DNA from: Prevotella sp.
Lineage (GTDB): Bacteria > Bacteroidota > Bacteroidia > Bacteroidales > Bacteroidaceae
Direction: 5' to 3'
Assembly: GCA_017964785.1 (NCBI GenBank)
Contig: JAGCRH010000134.1
Location: forward strand, 1 to 35,962
Length of the DNA: 35,962 nt
This document shows, piece after piece, positions 1 to 6,937 of this stretch. The translations under genes and the position numbers were made by a program. Numbering within the stretch: the first letter of the stretch is position 1; every line of letters starts with the position of its first letter. The notes beneath the pieces are model-generated. The model was not told the DNA's origin. It did not search any database and was given only the letters and a program-made list of their open reading frames with translations.

Positions 1-1232
1 ACGATGTGAGAACCACCGTATGACTTGCGCAGGGTGACGGTGATCTTGGGAACAGTAGCCTCGCCATAGGCGTAGAGCAACTGGGCACCGTGCAGGATGA
101 CGGCGTTGTACTCCTGACCCGTTCCGGGCAGGAATCCCGGTACGTCAACGAGCGACACGATAGGAATGTTGAAGGCGTCGCAGAAACGTACGAAACGGGC
201 ACCCTTACGAGAGGCGTTCACGTCGAGCACACCAGCGTAGCAAGAGGGCTGATTAGCAACAATACCCACGCTCTGCCCATTAAACCTAGCAAAACCCACA
301 ATAATATTCTTCGCGAACTTCGGCTGCACCTCGAAGAACTCGCCATTGTCGGTAACGGCGGCGATGACCTTATACATATCGTAGGCCTCGTTGGGGTTCT
401 CGGGGATGATCTCGTTCAGGCTGTCCTCCATACGGTTGATGGGGTCGTCGCACTTGCGGCGTGGAGCCGTCTCCATATTGTTAGAAGGAATATAACTTAG
501 CAACGTCTTGAGCATCTGCAAACCCTCTTCCTCGGTCTTGGCAGTGAAATGGGTCACACCCGACTTCGTGGCGTGTACCGATGCACCGCCGAGGTGCTCC
601 TGGTCGATATCCTCGCCAGTGACTGTCTTCACCACCTTCGGGCCCGTGAGGAACATGTACGATGTGCCTTCCATCATCAGGGTGAAGTCGGTGAGGGCAG
701 GGGAATAGACAGCACCGCCTGCACAGGGGCCGAAAATACCGGAGATCTGGGGAATCACACCCGATGCGAGGATGTTACGCTCGAAGATCTCGGCGTAGCC
801 TGCGAGGGCGTTGATACCTTCCTGGATACGAGCACCACCCGAGTCATTGATACCGATCACGGGGGCTCCCATCTTCATGGCCATATCCATCACCTTGCAG
901 ATCTTCTGGCTCATGGTCTCGGAGAGAGAACCGGCATGTACGGTGAAGTCTTGTGCGAAGATGAATACGAGACGTCCGTCGATAGTACCACTACCTGCTA
1001 CGACGCCGTCGCCAAGGAACTGCTTTTTCTCCATGCCGAAATTGTGGCAACGGTGCTCCTTGAACATGTCGTACTCCTCGAATGAACCCTCGTCGAGCAG
1101 CATCTCGATGCGCTCACGGGCGGTATATTTACCACGTTCGTGCTGTTTCTGGATGGCCTTCTCGCCACCACCGAGGCGTGCCAGTTCACGCTTCTCAATC
1201 AGTTGTTTGATTTTGTCTAATTGCTTTGACAT
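1..1232 (-). CDS. mmdA: Acyl-CoA carboxylase/decarboxylase carboxyltransferase subunit (methylmalonyl-CoA decarboxylase alpha type), partial
   Basis: Biotin-dependent carboxyltransferase subunit. It either moves the carboxyl group of methylmalonyl-CoA to biotin (decarboxylase, propionate formation) or runs the reverse as propionyl-CoA carboxylase beta. About 410 of the usual 510-520 residues are present; the C-terminus lies beyond the left edge. The ATG at 1232-1230 gives [16 protein letters not shown], a normal start for the family. Family motifs are visible: SGGARIQEG (131-139) and the oxyanion-forming GPCAGGAVY (168-176) of the N-terminal half, then [13 protein letters not shown] in the C-terminal half. 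The upstream gene on the same strand is methylmalonyl-CoA epimerase, which supports the methylmalonyl-CoA substrate. Biotin carrier and membrane subunits would be expected just outside the window; their identity would separate decarboxylase from carboxylase. Confidence 0.9.
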   Translation of the reverse strand, partial: MSKQLDKIKQLIEKRELARLGGGEKAIQKQHERGKYTARERIEMLLDEGSFEEYDMFKEHRCHNFGMEKKQFLGDGVVAGSGTIDGRLVFIFAQDFTVHAGSLSETMSQKICKVMDMAMKMGAPVIGINDSGGARIQEGINALAGYAEIFERNILASGVIPQISGIFGPCAGGAVYSPALTDFTLMMEGTSYMFLTGPKVVKTVTGEDIDQEHLGGASVHATKSGVTHFTAKTEEEGLQMLKTLLSYIPSNNMETAPRRKCDDPINRMEDSLNEIIPENPNEAYDMYKVIAAVTDNGEFFEVQPKFAKNIIVGFARFNGQSVGIVANQPSCYAGVLDVNASRKGARFVRFCDAFNIPIVSLVDVPGFLPGTGQEYNAVILHGAQLLYAYGEATVPKITVTLRKSYGGSHI

Positions 1233-1328
1233 TGTAATTTACTATTTATGTATTTGATGATTTACTATTGTTATTTTCAATTTACTGATTTTCGATTTTC
1301 GATTTATATGTTTGGTGGTAGTGGGTAT
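1233..1328. other. AT-rich spacer holding the left inverted-repeat arm
   Basis: Short AT-rich spacer between the carboxyltransferase start and the four-helix-bundle gene stop. ATTTAC/TTTACT motifs recur. The left copy of a 20-bp inverted repeat lies at 1288-1307. No TAnnTTTG promoter was seen for the carboxyltransferase, so it is probably transcribed from upstream of mce. Confidence 0.5.
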
Positions 1329-1714
1329 TCACCGAGTTTTCGCTTCATGGTTAGGATGGAACTGGCAATGATTTTTTTGTAATTCCTGACTTTCTTCATA
1401 GAGAGGCTGTACTCGATTGTGTGGTAACTTCTCAGTATCCATAATCAACTCCAACCATTGTCCAGTCTCGTCCAATTCTTCTTCCACCATTTTCAATTTG
1501 TTCAGAAAATCCTTGTCTGACTTACCCAGGCAAGCAGCCTGATAGTTGGCATAAGGCGATGTTCCAGAACGTACGATTTGTTTGGCAATTGCAACAGACG
1601 AAATAGTGTTTGGCATGGAGTCCACCATTTTTACAATCCTATTGGAAAAAGATCTGAACCTTTGCTTTAATTCTAATTCTGTCATTGCAAAGTAATAAAT
1701 CGAAAATCGAAAAT
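1288..1714. repeat. 20-bp perfect inverted repeats framing the four-helix-bundle gene
   Basis: The left arm at 1288-1307 reads ATTTTCGATTTTCGATTTAT, and 1695-1714 is its exact reverse complement. Each arm contains two ATTTTCG heptamers. The similarity continues outward imperfectly for about 17 nt (12 of 17 by eye), where the right side carries two CGTAAAT heptamers (1716-1729) up to the mce stop codon. The enclosed 427 bp contain only the small gene at 1329-1685. The arrangement resembles a small non-autonomous insertion or a gene cassette, but no target-site duplication is obvious. Confidence 0.65.
1329..1685 (-). CDS. Four-helix-bundle protein (23S rRNA intervening-sequence / S23 family)
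   Basis: 118 aa, predicted almost wholly alpha-helical. The pattern SNRIVKMVDSMPNTISSVAIAKQIVRSGTS followed by NYQAA and FLNKLKMVEEELDETGQWLEL is typical of the S23/IVP four-helix-bundle family, first found in insertions in 23S rRNA genes but common as stand-alone genes in Bacteroidetes. The family has no enzymatic activity that I know of; it forms pentameric bundles related to Avd of diversity-generating retroelements. It sits between mce and the carboxyltransferase, two genes that would otherwise be neighbours, and is framed by 20-bp inverted repeats, so it looks inserted into a metabolic operon. No role in methylmalonyl-CoA metabolism is implied. A near match to a -7 box (TTACTTTG) lies just upstream of its ATG. 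Confidence 0.8.
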   Translation of the reverse strand: MTELELKQRFRSFSNRIVKMVDSMPNTISSVAIAKQIVRSGTSPYANYQAACLGKSDKDFLNKLKMVEEELDETGQWLELIMDTEKLPHNRVQPLYEESQELQKNHCQFHPNHEAKTR

Positions 1715-1728
1715 TCGTAAATCGTAAA

Positions 1729-2139
1729 TTACTCCGGGTGTTCGCAGAGTTCTGTGAGGATACCGCAGGTTGACTTCGGATGCAGGAAGGCGATGTTCAG
1801 ACCCTCGGCACCCTTACGAGGCTTCTCGTCGATCAGGCGCACACCCTTCTCAGATACCTCAGCGAGGCCTTTGGCCACACCGTCCTCTACGCAGAAGGCC
1901 ACGTGGTGCACACCCTTGTTGCCCTTGTCGAGCCACTTCTGGATGGTGCTCTCAGGTGATGTCGGCTCCAACAGTTCCAGTTTCACCTCACCGCAGCGCA
2001 GGAAGGCAGTCTTCACCTTCTGGTCCTCTACTACTTCTGTTGCATAACACTCCAAGCCCAGCACGTCAGTGAAGTACGGCAGGCTTTCCTCGATGCTCTG
2101 GACGGCGATGCCCAGATGCTCAATGTGGGAAATCTTCAT
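1729..2139 (-). CDS. mce: Methylmalonyl-CoA epimerase
   Basis: 136 aa, the usual size of the single-domain vicinal-oxygen-chelate epimerase that interconverts (R)- and (S)-methylmalonyl-CoA in the succinate-propionate pathway. The start MKISHIEHLGIAV supplies metal ligand H8; GVHHVAFCVED supplies H79; TELCEHPE supplies the candidate ligand E130 near the C-terminus. The KGAEGLNIAFLHPKSTCG stretch is typical of the family. It is followed by the small four-helix-bundle gene and then the carboxyltransferase on the same strand. A -7 box (TACCTTTG) lies at 2179-2186 about 40 nt upstream, so this is probably the first gene of the operon. Confidence 0.93.
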   Translation of the reverse strand: MKISHIEHLGIAVQSIEESLPYFTDVLGLECYATEVVEDQKVKTAFLRCGEVKLELLEPTSPESTIQKWLDKGNKGVHHVAFCVEDGVAKGLAEVSEKGVRLIDEKPRKGAEGLNIAFLHPKSTCGILTELCEHPE

Positions 2140-2178
2140 ATCGTTAGAATTAAAATGTATTTATATAAATAATGTGTG

Positions 2179-2186
2179 CAAAGGTA
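2179..2186 (-). promoter_or_regulatory. Promoter -7 box upstream of mce
   Basis: On the minus strand the sequence is TACCTTTG, a full match to the Bacteroidetes -7 consensus TAnnTTTG, about 40 nt upstream of the mce ATG. No good TTTG -33 box is seen at the normal distance, so the call rests on the -7 box and its position. Confidence 0.6.
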
Positions 2187-2235
2187 CTAAATCTAATTTA
2201 AGAAAGAAGCAATCCCCAATAAGAATTAAGCATTA

Positions 2236-4596
2236 TTAAAACTCTACGGTGACTTTTCCATTGATTTGGCGACCTGTCAGGTAATTGGGTACTGCCCACT
2301 GGCGATTGGTGACATCGGTGACCCAGTAATAACTATTGACATTGCTGATGCCGAAAAGGTTCAGGCAGTCGAGGCCAATCCACACCCGCTTGATACCCTT
2401 TTCCTGCTTGACGGCCAGCCAACTCATACCGATGTCGGCTCGTTTATAGGCCGGCGCACGGAAATTCTGATGCTCAATACCTCTGTGGGGAGCACCAAAG
2501 GGGAGTCCGTCGGCAAAGGCGAGGCGCAGGGTCATTTTCCAACGGTCTGTACCAGGGAAATAATCGGTAAAATGGAGATTAATGGCATATCGCTGGTCAT
2601 TGGGCTGTGGGAAGGAGACACCGCCCATCTTCATCTGCGCTTTCATCACGGAGAAGGTGAGCCAGGAGTCTGTGCCAGGCACGAACTCACCGAAGAGTTT
2701 CAGGTCGATACCTGCCGTATAGCCACTGGCGAGGTTTTCGCCGTAATAGGTCACCTTGACGTTCTGGACATTATAAGGAATCAGATTGGAAAGGGCCTTG
2801 AAATAGGCTTCTGCCGTGAAGCGGAAGGGACGGTTGAGCATTTTGAAACGATAGTCCATAGCCGCAATGAACTGCAAACTCCGCTGGCTCTTGATCTTCT
2901 CATTGAGCACTGCCGTTGTCATGCCATTCAGGGTGACGGTATCCCTCATTTCTTTATAGAAGGGAGTCTGGTAATAGAGACCTGTTGCAAAACGGAATGT
3001 GTAGTTGTGATTGAAGGCCGGTACCAAAGCAATGGAAGCACGGGGCGAAACAATGGTTTCTTTGTTGAATGACCAGTTGGCTAAACGAACGCCATAATTA
3101 AGGGTGAAATAGTTCTCTCCCTTAGCAAACTTGTAGGTGTCTTGCAGATAGGCTTCTATGCGATGACTCTTGATGTCATTCTTTGCTACAAGTGTGTAGA
3201 TCAAGTCGAGACGGTCGGCGGTATGGGGAACGGAATACCCGCTGGAATCACGCATTTCATATTCTTTGGACTGCTCCTTGATGTGTTCCGTCTTATAGGT
3301 CAGTCCTGCCTCAATGTCGTGGTGGCGGGTCTTGTGACTGCCGATCAATTTGAAACTAATCACATCGGCTGTCAGATAATTGCGCGCATGTTCCATGTAG
3401 GTTCCTACGCCCAGATTTTCTGACGACTGTGTGTCGTCGAGCCAGTATTGCCCTTGAATGTCGTAGGCTTCCTTCTCTTTGGTATGGAAGGCTGATGTCA
3501 GGAATTTTATCTTGGTGGAGTCGCTAAACGAACGGGTGATACTGGCTGTGCCAAACAGGGTGCGGAACACATCCTTCTCCTGTCCGTCGAAATAGACCTT
3601 GAACGACTTGACATCCTCCATTGTACCGAAAGATGTCTCTCTATCTTTGGGTTTGAAGTTGTAGTGGTTCTCAGAGATATTGCCGATAAAATCTACCGTC
3701 CATCTTTGGTTGGGTGTATAACTGATATATGTCTGATAATCAAGAAAATTCGGCCGATACTCTCCTGTTGTTTCTAAGGAGCCGAGCAGGTATCTGTTTG
3801 TCTTGTATCTGAGTCCGTGACTCATGGAGAATTTCTTGTTGCCCAGCCCGACATAGGCGCTTGCTCCTAAAAGCGAGGCAGTGACAGAGGCTTCGAAGTG
3901 TTGGGGACGGCGATAGGTGATGTCGAGAGCCGATGACATCTTGTCACCATATTTTGCCTCGAACCCACCGGTAGAGAAGCCGATCTTATCCACCATATTG
4001 GGATTGATGATAGAGAGTCCTTCCTGTTGTCCGCTGCTAATGAGCAAAGGACGATAGATCTCCACATTATTAATGTATACAGAGTTCTCGTCGAAACTAC
4101 CGCCTCGCACATTATATTGGCTCGACATCTCGTTGTGAGTCGAGACGCCAGCCTGTTGCTGGATCAATTCCTCTACGGCGTTGCCCGTTGTCGAAGGTCC
4201 GAGTTTAGCGTTTTCTATGTTCAGTTGCTCAGTGCCAGTGGTCTGTCTTCTTTGTTCTGTGATGGTCACTTCCTGCAATGCCTCCATTGGCTGCATCACA
4301 ATCTGCACCGTCATTTTTCCTTTCGGATTTCGGAACACCCGTTTGCGTGAGGCATAACCTACCATCGTAAAGCGTACCTCGACGGAATCTTCTGATTGGA
4401 GCGTGATCTCGAATTCGCCTTTCAGATTTGACATCGCTACCTTTCCTTGCTTAGGGCAAGACACCGTCACAAGTTCCAGTGCATTCTCCTCATTGTCAAC
4501 CACTTTACCTTTCAGGGTAAAGTCGTCGGCCTTGATAGCGCTGCTCAACAGGAGCATCGCCAGTAGCAGAATTGTTCTTGTAACGTGATGTTTCAT
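2236..4596 (-). CDS. TonB-dependent outer-membrane receptor with N-terminal carboxypeptidase-like regulatory domain
   Basis: 786 aa. It has a signal peptide at 1-23 (MKHHVTRTILLLAMLLLSSA, cleavage near IKA/D) and a CarboxypepD_reg-like beta-sandwich at about 27-105 (LKGKVVDNEENALELVTVSC). The plug follows at about 125-235, with VRGGSFDENSVYINNVE and IGFSTGGFEAKYGDKMSSALDI, then a long Tyr/aromatic-rich 22-strand barrel ending in KVTVEF with the terminal Phe typical of BamA substrates. It should import a ligand across the outer membrane using TonB energy. There is no SusD partner beside it, so it is not a classical Sus-type glycan importer, and the substrate cannot be told. It is transcribed divergently from the membrane-anchored HTH-like protein at 4725 across a spacer with a 29-bp tandem repeat; regulation by that neighbour is possible but unproven. 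Confidence 0.9.
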   Translation of the reverse strand: MKHHVTRTILLLAMLLLSSAIKADDFTLKGKVVDNEENALELVTVSCPKQGKVAMSNLKGEFEITLQSEDSVEVRFTMVGYASRKRVFRNPKGKMTVQIVMQPMEALQEVTITEQRRQTTGTEQLNIENAKLGPSTTGNAVEELIQQQAGVSTHNEMSSQYNVRGGSFDENSVYINNVEIYRPLLISSGQQEGLSIINPNMVDKIGFSTGGFEAKYGDKMSSALDITYRRPQHFEASVTASLLGASAYVGLGNKKFSMSHGLRYKTNRYLLGSLETTGEYRPNFLDYQTYISYTPNQRWTVDFIGNISENHYNFKPKDRETSFGTMEDVKSFKVYFDGQEKDVFRTLFGTASITRSFSDSTKIKFLTSAFHTKEKEAYDIQGQYWLDDTQSSENLGVGTYMEHARNYLTADVISFKLIGSHKTRHHDIEAGLTYKTEHIKEQSKEYEMRDSSGYSVPHTADRLDLIYTLVAKNDIKSHRIEAYLQDTYKFAKGENYFTLNYGVRLANWSFNKETIVSPRASIALVPAFNHNYTFRFATGLYYQTPFYKEMRDTVTLNGMTTAVLNEKIKSQRSLQFIAAMDYRFKMLNRPFRFTAEAYFKALSNLIPYNVQNVKVTYYGENLASGYTAGIDLKLFGEFVPGTDSWLTFSVMKAQMKMGGVSFPQPNDQRYAINLHFTDYFPGTDRWKMTLRLAFADGLPFGAPHRGIEHQNFRAPAYKRADIGMSWLAVKQEKGIKRVWIGLDCLNLFGISNVNSYYWVTDVTNRQWAVPNYLTGRQINGKVTVEF

Positions 4597-4634
4597 CAGA
4601 CTATATAACGTGATAATCGGCTGTTTATTGCATT

Positions 4635-4692
4635 TTGCGAACTTTTGCGAACCGAAAAGACGATTGCAAACTATTGCGAACGGAAAAGTTTG
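4635..4692. repeat. 29-bp tandem repeat with four TTGCGAAC-type boxes in a divergent promoter region
   Basis: Two adjacent 29-nt units, 4635-4663 and 4664-4692, differ at only a few positions. Each holds two TTGCRAAC boxes with starts 10 nt apart (4635, 4645, 4664, 4674) followed by GAAAAG. The second unit ends in the TTTG that serves as the -33 box of the rightward promoter. Ten-nt spacing places the paired boxes on the same helix face, as expected of an operator for a dimeric or cooperative DNA-binding protein. Confidence 0.7.
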
Positions 4693-4720
4693 GAGGTTTC
4701 ATTTTTTATTCGTACCTTTG
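4689..4720 (+). promoter_or_regulatory. Consensus Bacteroidetes promoter for the 4725 gene
   Basis: TTTG at 4689-4692, a 20-nt spacer, then TACCTTTG at 4713-4720: a full consensus match. It lies immediately before the ATG at 4725, so the transcript is leaderless or has a leader of only a few nt, and this excludes the longer upstream in-frame start. Confidence 0.8.
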
Positions 4721-4724
4721 CGCT

Positions 4725-5372
4725 ATGATTTACGAAATGCTGATAGGAATACTGGTTTATGCGGTGCTGTTCATCGTAACAGTGCAGAGCAGTCGGCGGA
4801 AGGTGCTGGCTTTGCAGGAGCGTCTTGATAAGGTACGCGCCCTCCAAGAACTGCAACAGGCCCAGAGCCGTCAGAACATTGACCAGAACGAGGCCAAGAT
4901 CCGTGAGTTGGAGACGTTGCTTCAAAAACTCGGCGATGAAAACTCCCTGCTCCGTCTGGAACTGGAAGAGAAGAAAGCCACCCTTGATTATAATAATAAG
5001 GTGGCGATCATCGAGAACGAGAAACGTCAGCAGGCAGAGACCGTCATCTTCACTTCCAGCATCTACCATCGGATTCAGAACTGCCTTAATAGTGGGCGCA
5101 GTCTCGGACATGAGGACTGGTCGGAGTTGTCGGAGATCGTGAATAGCGTCTATACAGGCTTTACGGAGAAACTCTACAGCCTCTACCGGATGACAGAACA
5201 GGACTATCACGTCAGTCTGCTCATCAAGGTGAGGGTACAGCCGAAGGACATCGCCCTGCTGACGGCACACTCGAAGGAGAGTGTGGCCTCTACCCGTAGC
5301 CGTCTCTATCAGAAAGTCTTCGGACAAAAAGGCTCCTCAAAGGACTGGGATGATTTTGTGTTATCACTCTAA
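4725..5372 (+). CDS. Membrane-anchored coiled-coil protein with C-terminal HTH-like domain
   Basis: 215 aa from the ATG at 4725; an earlier in-frame ATG at 4635 lies upstream of the promoter and inside the tandem repeat, so it is rejected. One N-terminal membrane helix (about 5-21, MLIGILVYAVLFIVTV) is followed by basic residues (SSRRK), giving a cytoplasmic C-terminus. A coiled coil runs from about 26 to 108 (Leu/Gln/Glu heptads). The end (155-215) has the pattern LYRMTEQDYHVSLLIKVRV, KDIALLTAHSKESVASTRSRLYQKVFG, WDDFVLSL. It resembles the LuxR-like HTH end of Bacteroidetes TPR-type regulators, where RLYKK and a final DEFI motif recur. It is probably a membrane-tethered transcription regulator. 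The target could be the divergent TonB receptor or its own promoter (inference). It is followed by NfeD after 33 nt. Confidence 0.7.
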   Translation: MIYEMLIGILVYAVLFIVTVQSSRRKVLALQERLDKVRALQELQQAQSRQNIDQNEAKIRELETLLQKLGDENSLLRLELEEKKATLDYNNKVAIIENEKRQQAETVIFTSSIYHRIQNCLNSGRSLGHEDWSELSEIVNSVYTGFTEKLYSLYRMTEQDYHVSLLIKVRVQPKDIALLTAHSKESVASTRSRLYQKVFGQKGSSKDWDDFVLSL

Positions 5373-5405
5373 ACAATAAACATTAAACAATAAACAATAA
5401 ACGTT
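5371..5405 (+). repeat. Five phased AAACAAT-type heptamers between stop and start codons
   Basis: Starting in the stop codon of the preceding gene and ending exactly at the NfeD ATG, the sequence divides into five 7-mers: AAACAAT, AAACATT, AAACAAT, AAACAAT, AAACGTT. They form the whole intergenic spacer. There is no Shine-Dalgarno-like sequence, and the A-rich run probably serves as the translation-initiation region. Confidence 0.75.
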
Positions 5406-5867
5406 ATGATTGATTATTTAGCACAGCACTTATGGCAGATGTGGGCGGTGATAGCCGTCGTCTGTCTGATTTTGGAACTCACAGCGGGTGATTTCTTCAT
5501 CATCTGCTTCTCCATTGGTGCCTTCTTTGGTGCCATAGCAGCAGCCTGCGGATTAGGCTTCTATGTGCAACTGGTCATTTTCGCCGTGTTCACGCTGATC
5601 AGCCTCTTCTGGGTACGGCCCTTTGCCCAGCGCTATCTGCACAAGGGTGAGGACAACCGTGTGAGTAATGCCGATGCCTTGCTGGGTCGTCAGGGCAGGG
5701 TAGTGGAGTCTGTCAAGGCCGACGGTTTTGGACGTGTCCAGATTGATGGCGACATCTGGAAAGCCGTCACGAACGAAGCCCAGGACATCCCTGAGAATGC
5801 GAACGTCCGCGTCGTAGGGCGCGAGAGTACCATCATCACAGTAGAAACAATAAACATTAATCAATAA
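5406..5867 (+). CDS. NfeD family membrane protein
   Basis: 153 aa. Three membrane helices (about 11-27, 29-49 and 52-71, including WAVIAVVCLILELTAGDFF) are followed by a soluble OB-fold domain at about 87-150 (ALLGRQGRVVES, GRVQIDGDIWKAV). This is the short NfeD1b form, without the N-terminal ClpP-like protease domain. NfeD proteins are nearly always encoded beside an SPFH/stomatin gene, as here (next gene after 17 nt), and are thought to act with it in membrane microdomain organisation or quality control. Its final codons (TININQ) are encoded by an AAACATT-type heptamer array that runs on into the spacer, so the C-terminus may vary among relatives. Confidence 0.9.
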   Translation: MIDYLAQHLWQMWAVIAVVCLILELTAGDFFIICFSIGAFFGAIAAACGLGFYVQLVIFAVFTLISLFWVRPFAQRYLHKGEDNRVSNADALLGRQGRVVESVKADGFGRVQIDGDIWKAVTNEAQDIPENANVRVVGRESTIITVETININQ

Positions 5868-5884
5868 TTAAACATTAAGACATT
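5845..5884 (+). repeat. AAACATT-type heptamer array across the NfeD stop codon
   Basis: AAACAAT (5845-5851), AAACATT (5852-5858) and AATCAAT (5859-5865) are adjacent, then AAACATT recurs at 5870-5876 before the ATG at 5885. The same heptamer family occurs at 5371-5405, one gene upstream. The array encodes the last residues of NfeD and forms the spacer to the SPFH gene. Confidence 0.65.
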
Positions 5885-6829
5885 ATGAGTTACGTACTTA
5901 TTGCTATCGTCGTTCTGGTGATTCTGTTCGCCAAAATGGCACTTGTGATTATCCCCCAGTCGGAAACCAAGATTGTGGAGCGCTTAGGCCGCTATTATGC
6001 CACGCTGAAGCCGGGTATCAACATCATCATCCCCTTCATCGATCGGGCCAAGTCTATCGTTGTGCTCAACCACGGGCGCTACCAGTACTCTACCACCATC
6101 GATCTGCGTGAACAGGTCTATGACTTCCCCAAGCAGAACGTGATCACGAAGGATAACGTGCAGACGGAGATCAATGCGCTGCTCTACTTCCAGATTGTAG
6201 ATCCCTTCAAGGCTACTTATGAGATCAACAACCTGCCCAACGCCATCGAGAAACTGACGCAGACCACCCTGCGTAACATCATCGGTGAACTGGAACTCGA
6301 TGAGACGCTGACCTCTCGTGACACTATCAACAAGAAGTTGAGCGCCGTGCTCGACGATGCCACCGATAAGTGGGGCGTCAAGGTCAACCGCGTGGAACTG
6401 CAGGACATCACGCCTCCCGACTCCGTGCTTACTGCCATGGAGAAGCAGATGCAGGCCGAGCGTAACAAGCGTGCACAGATCCTGACCTCCGAGGGACAGA
6501 AGGCTGCCGAGATCCTGGCATCTGAGGGTGAGCGTACGGCTATCGTCAACAAGGCCGAGGCCGCCAAGGAACAGGCTATCCTTGAGGCCGAGGGTGAGGC
6601 TCAGGCCCGTATCCGTAAGGCTGAGGCTGAGGCAAAGGCCATCGAACTGATCACCGAGGCAGTGGGCAAGAGTACCAATCCTGCCAATTACCTGTTGGCC
6701 CAGAAGTATATTCAGATGATGCAGGAACTGGCTGAGGGCGACAAGACCAAGACCGTTTACCTGCCTTACGAGGCTACGAACCTGCTGGGCTCGATAGGTG
6801 GTATTAAGGACCTGTTTAAGTCAGAATAA
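5885..6829 (+). CDS. SPFH/Band 7 domain protein (stomatin/QmcA-like)
   Basis: 314 aa. An N-terminal membrane anchor (2-24, SYVLIAIVVLVILFAKMALV) leads directly into an SPFH domain (about 20-190: VIIPQSETKIVERLGRYYATLKPG, LREQVYDFPKQNVITKDNV, VKVNRVELQDITPP). An Ala/Glu/Lys-rich coiled coil (about 185-260) and a short C-terminal tail follow. Proteins of this type form large ring-shaped membrane assemblies that organise microdomains and often modulate membrane proteases. The NfeD partner precedes it, so the two are an operon and a likely complex. A T6GCA6 palindrome after the stop (6833-6846) is too AT-rich to be a convincing terminator. Confidence 0.93.
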   Translation: MSYVLIAIVVLVILFAKMALVIIPQSETKIVERLGRYYATLKPGINIIIPFIDRAKSIVVLNHGRYQYSTTIDLREQVYDFPKQNVITKDNVQTEINALLYFQIVDPFKATYEINNLPNAIEKLTQTTLRNIIGELELDETLTSRDTINKKLSAVLDDATDKWGVKVNRVELQDITPPDSVLTAMEKQMQAERNKRAQILTSEGQKAAEILASEGERTAIVNKAEAAKEQAILEAEGEAQARIRKAEAEAKAIELITEAVGKSTNPANYLLAQKYIQMMQELAEGDKTKTVYLPYEATNLLGSIGGIKDLFKSE

Positions 6830-6882
6830 TACTTTTTTGCAAAAAATAGGGGCAGAATGACGTATTTCTGAATATAATTGTG

Positions 6883-6890
6883 TAAATTTG
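6883..6890 (+). promoter_or_regulatory. Promoter -7 box upstream of dapA
   Basis: TAAATTTG matches TAnnTTTG and lies 47 nt before the dapA ATG at 6938. The -33 region is poor (TTTC near 6865). Its position inside a longer in-frame extension that begins at 6878 argues that translation really starts at 6938. Confidence 0.55.
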
Positions 6891-6937
6891 CACCCGATTT
6901 CGGCACTTTGCCGCATCACAAAGCAAATTCATACTGT

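Noticed and set aside
2236-4596. TonB receptor as part of a SusC/SusD polysaccharide locus
   Set aside because: There is no SusD, sulfatase or glycoside hydrolase nearby, and 786 aa is shorter than typical SusC (about 1000).
5371-5405. Possible CRISPR or short direct-repeat locus
   Set aside because: Units are 7 nt with no spacers; there are no cas genes anywhere in the window.
6833-6846. T6GCA6 palindrome as terminator of the SPFH operon
   Set aside because: It is nearly all A-T pairs and lacks a GC stem; it is at best a weak signal.
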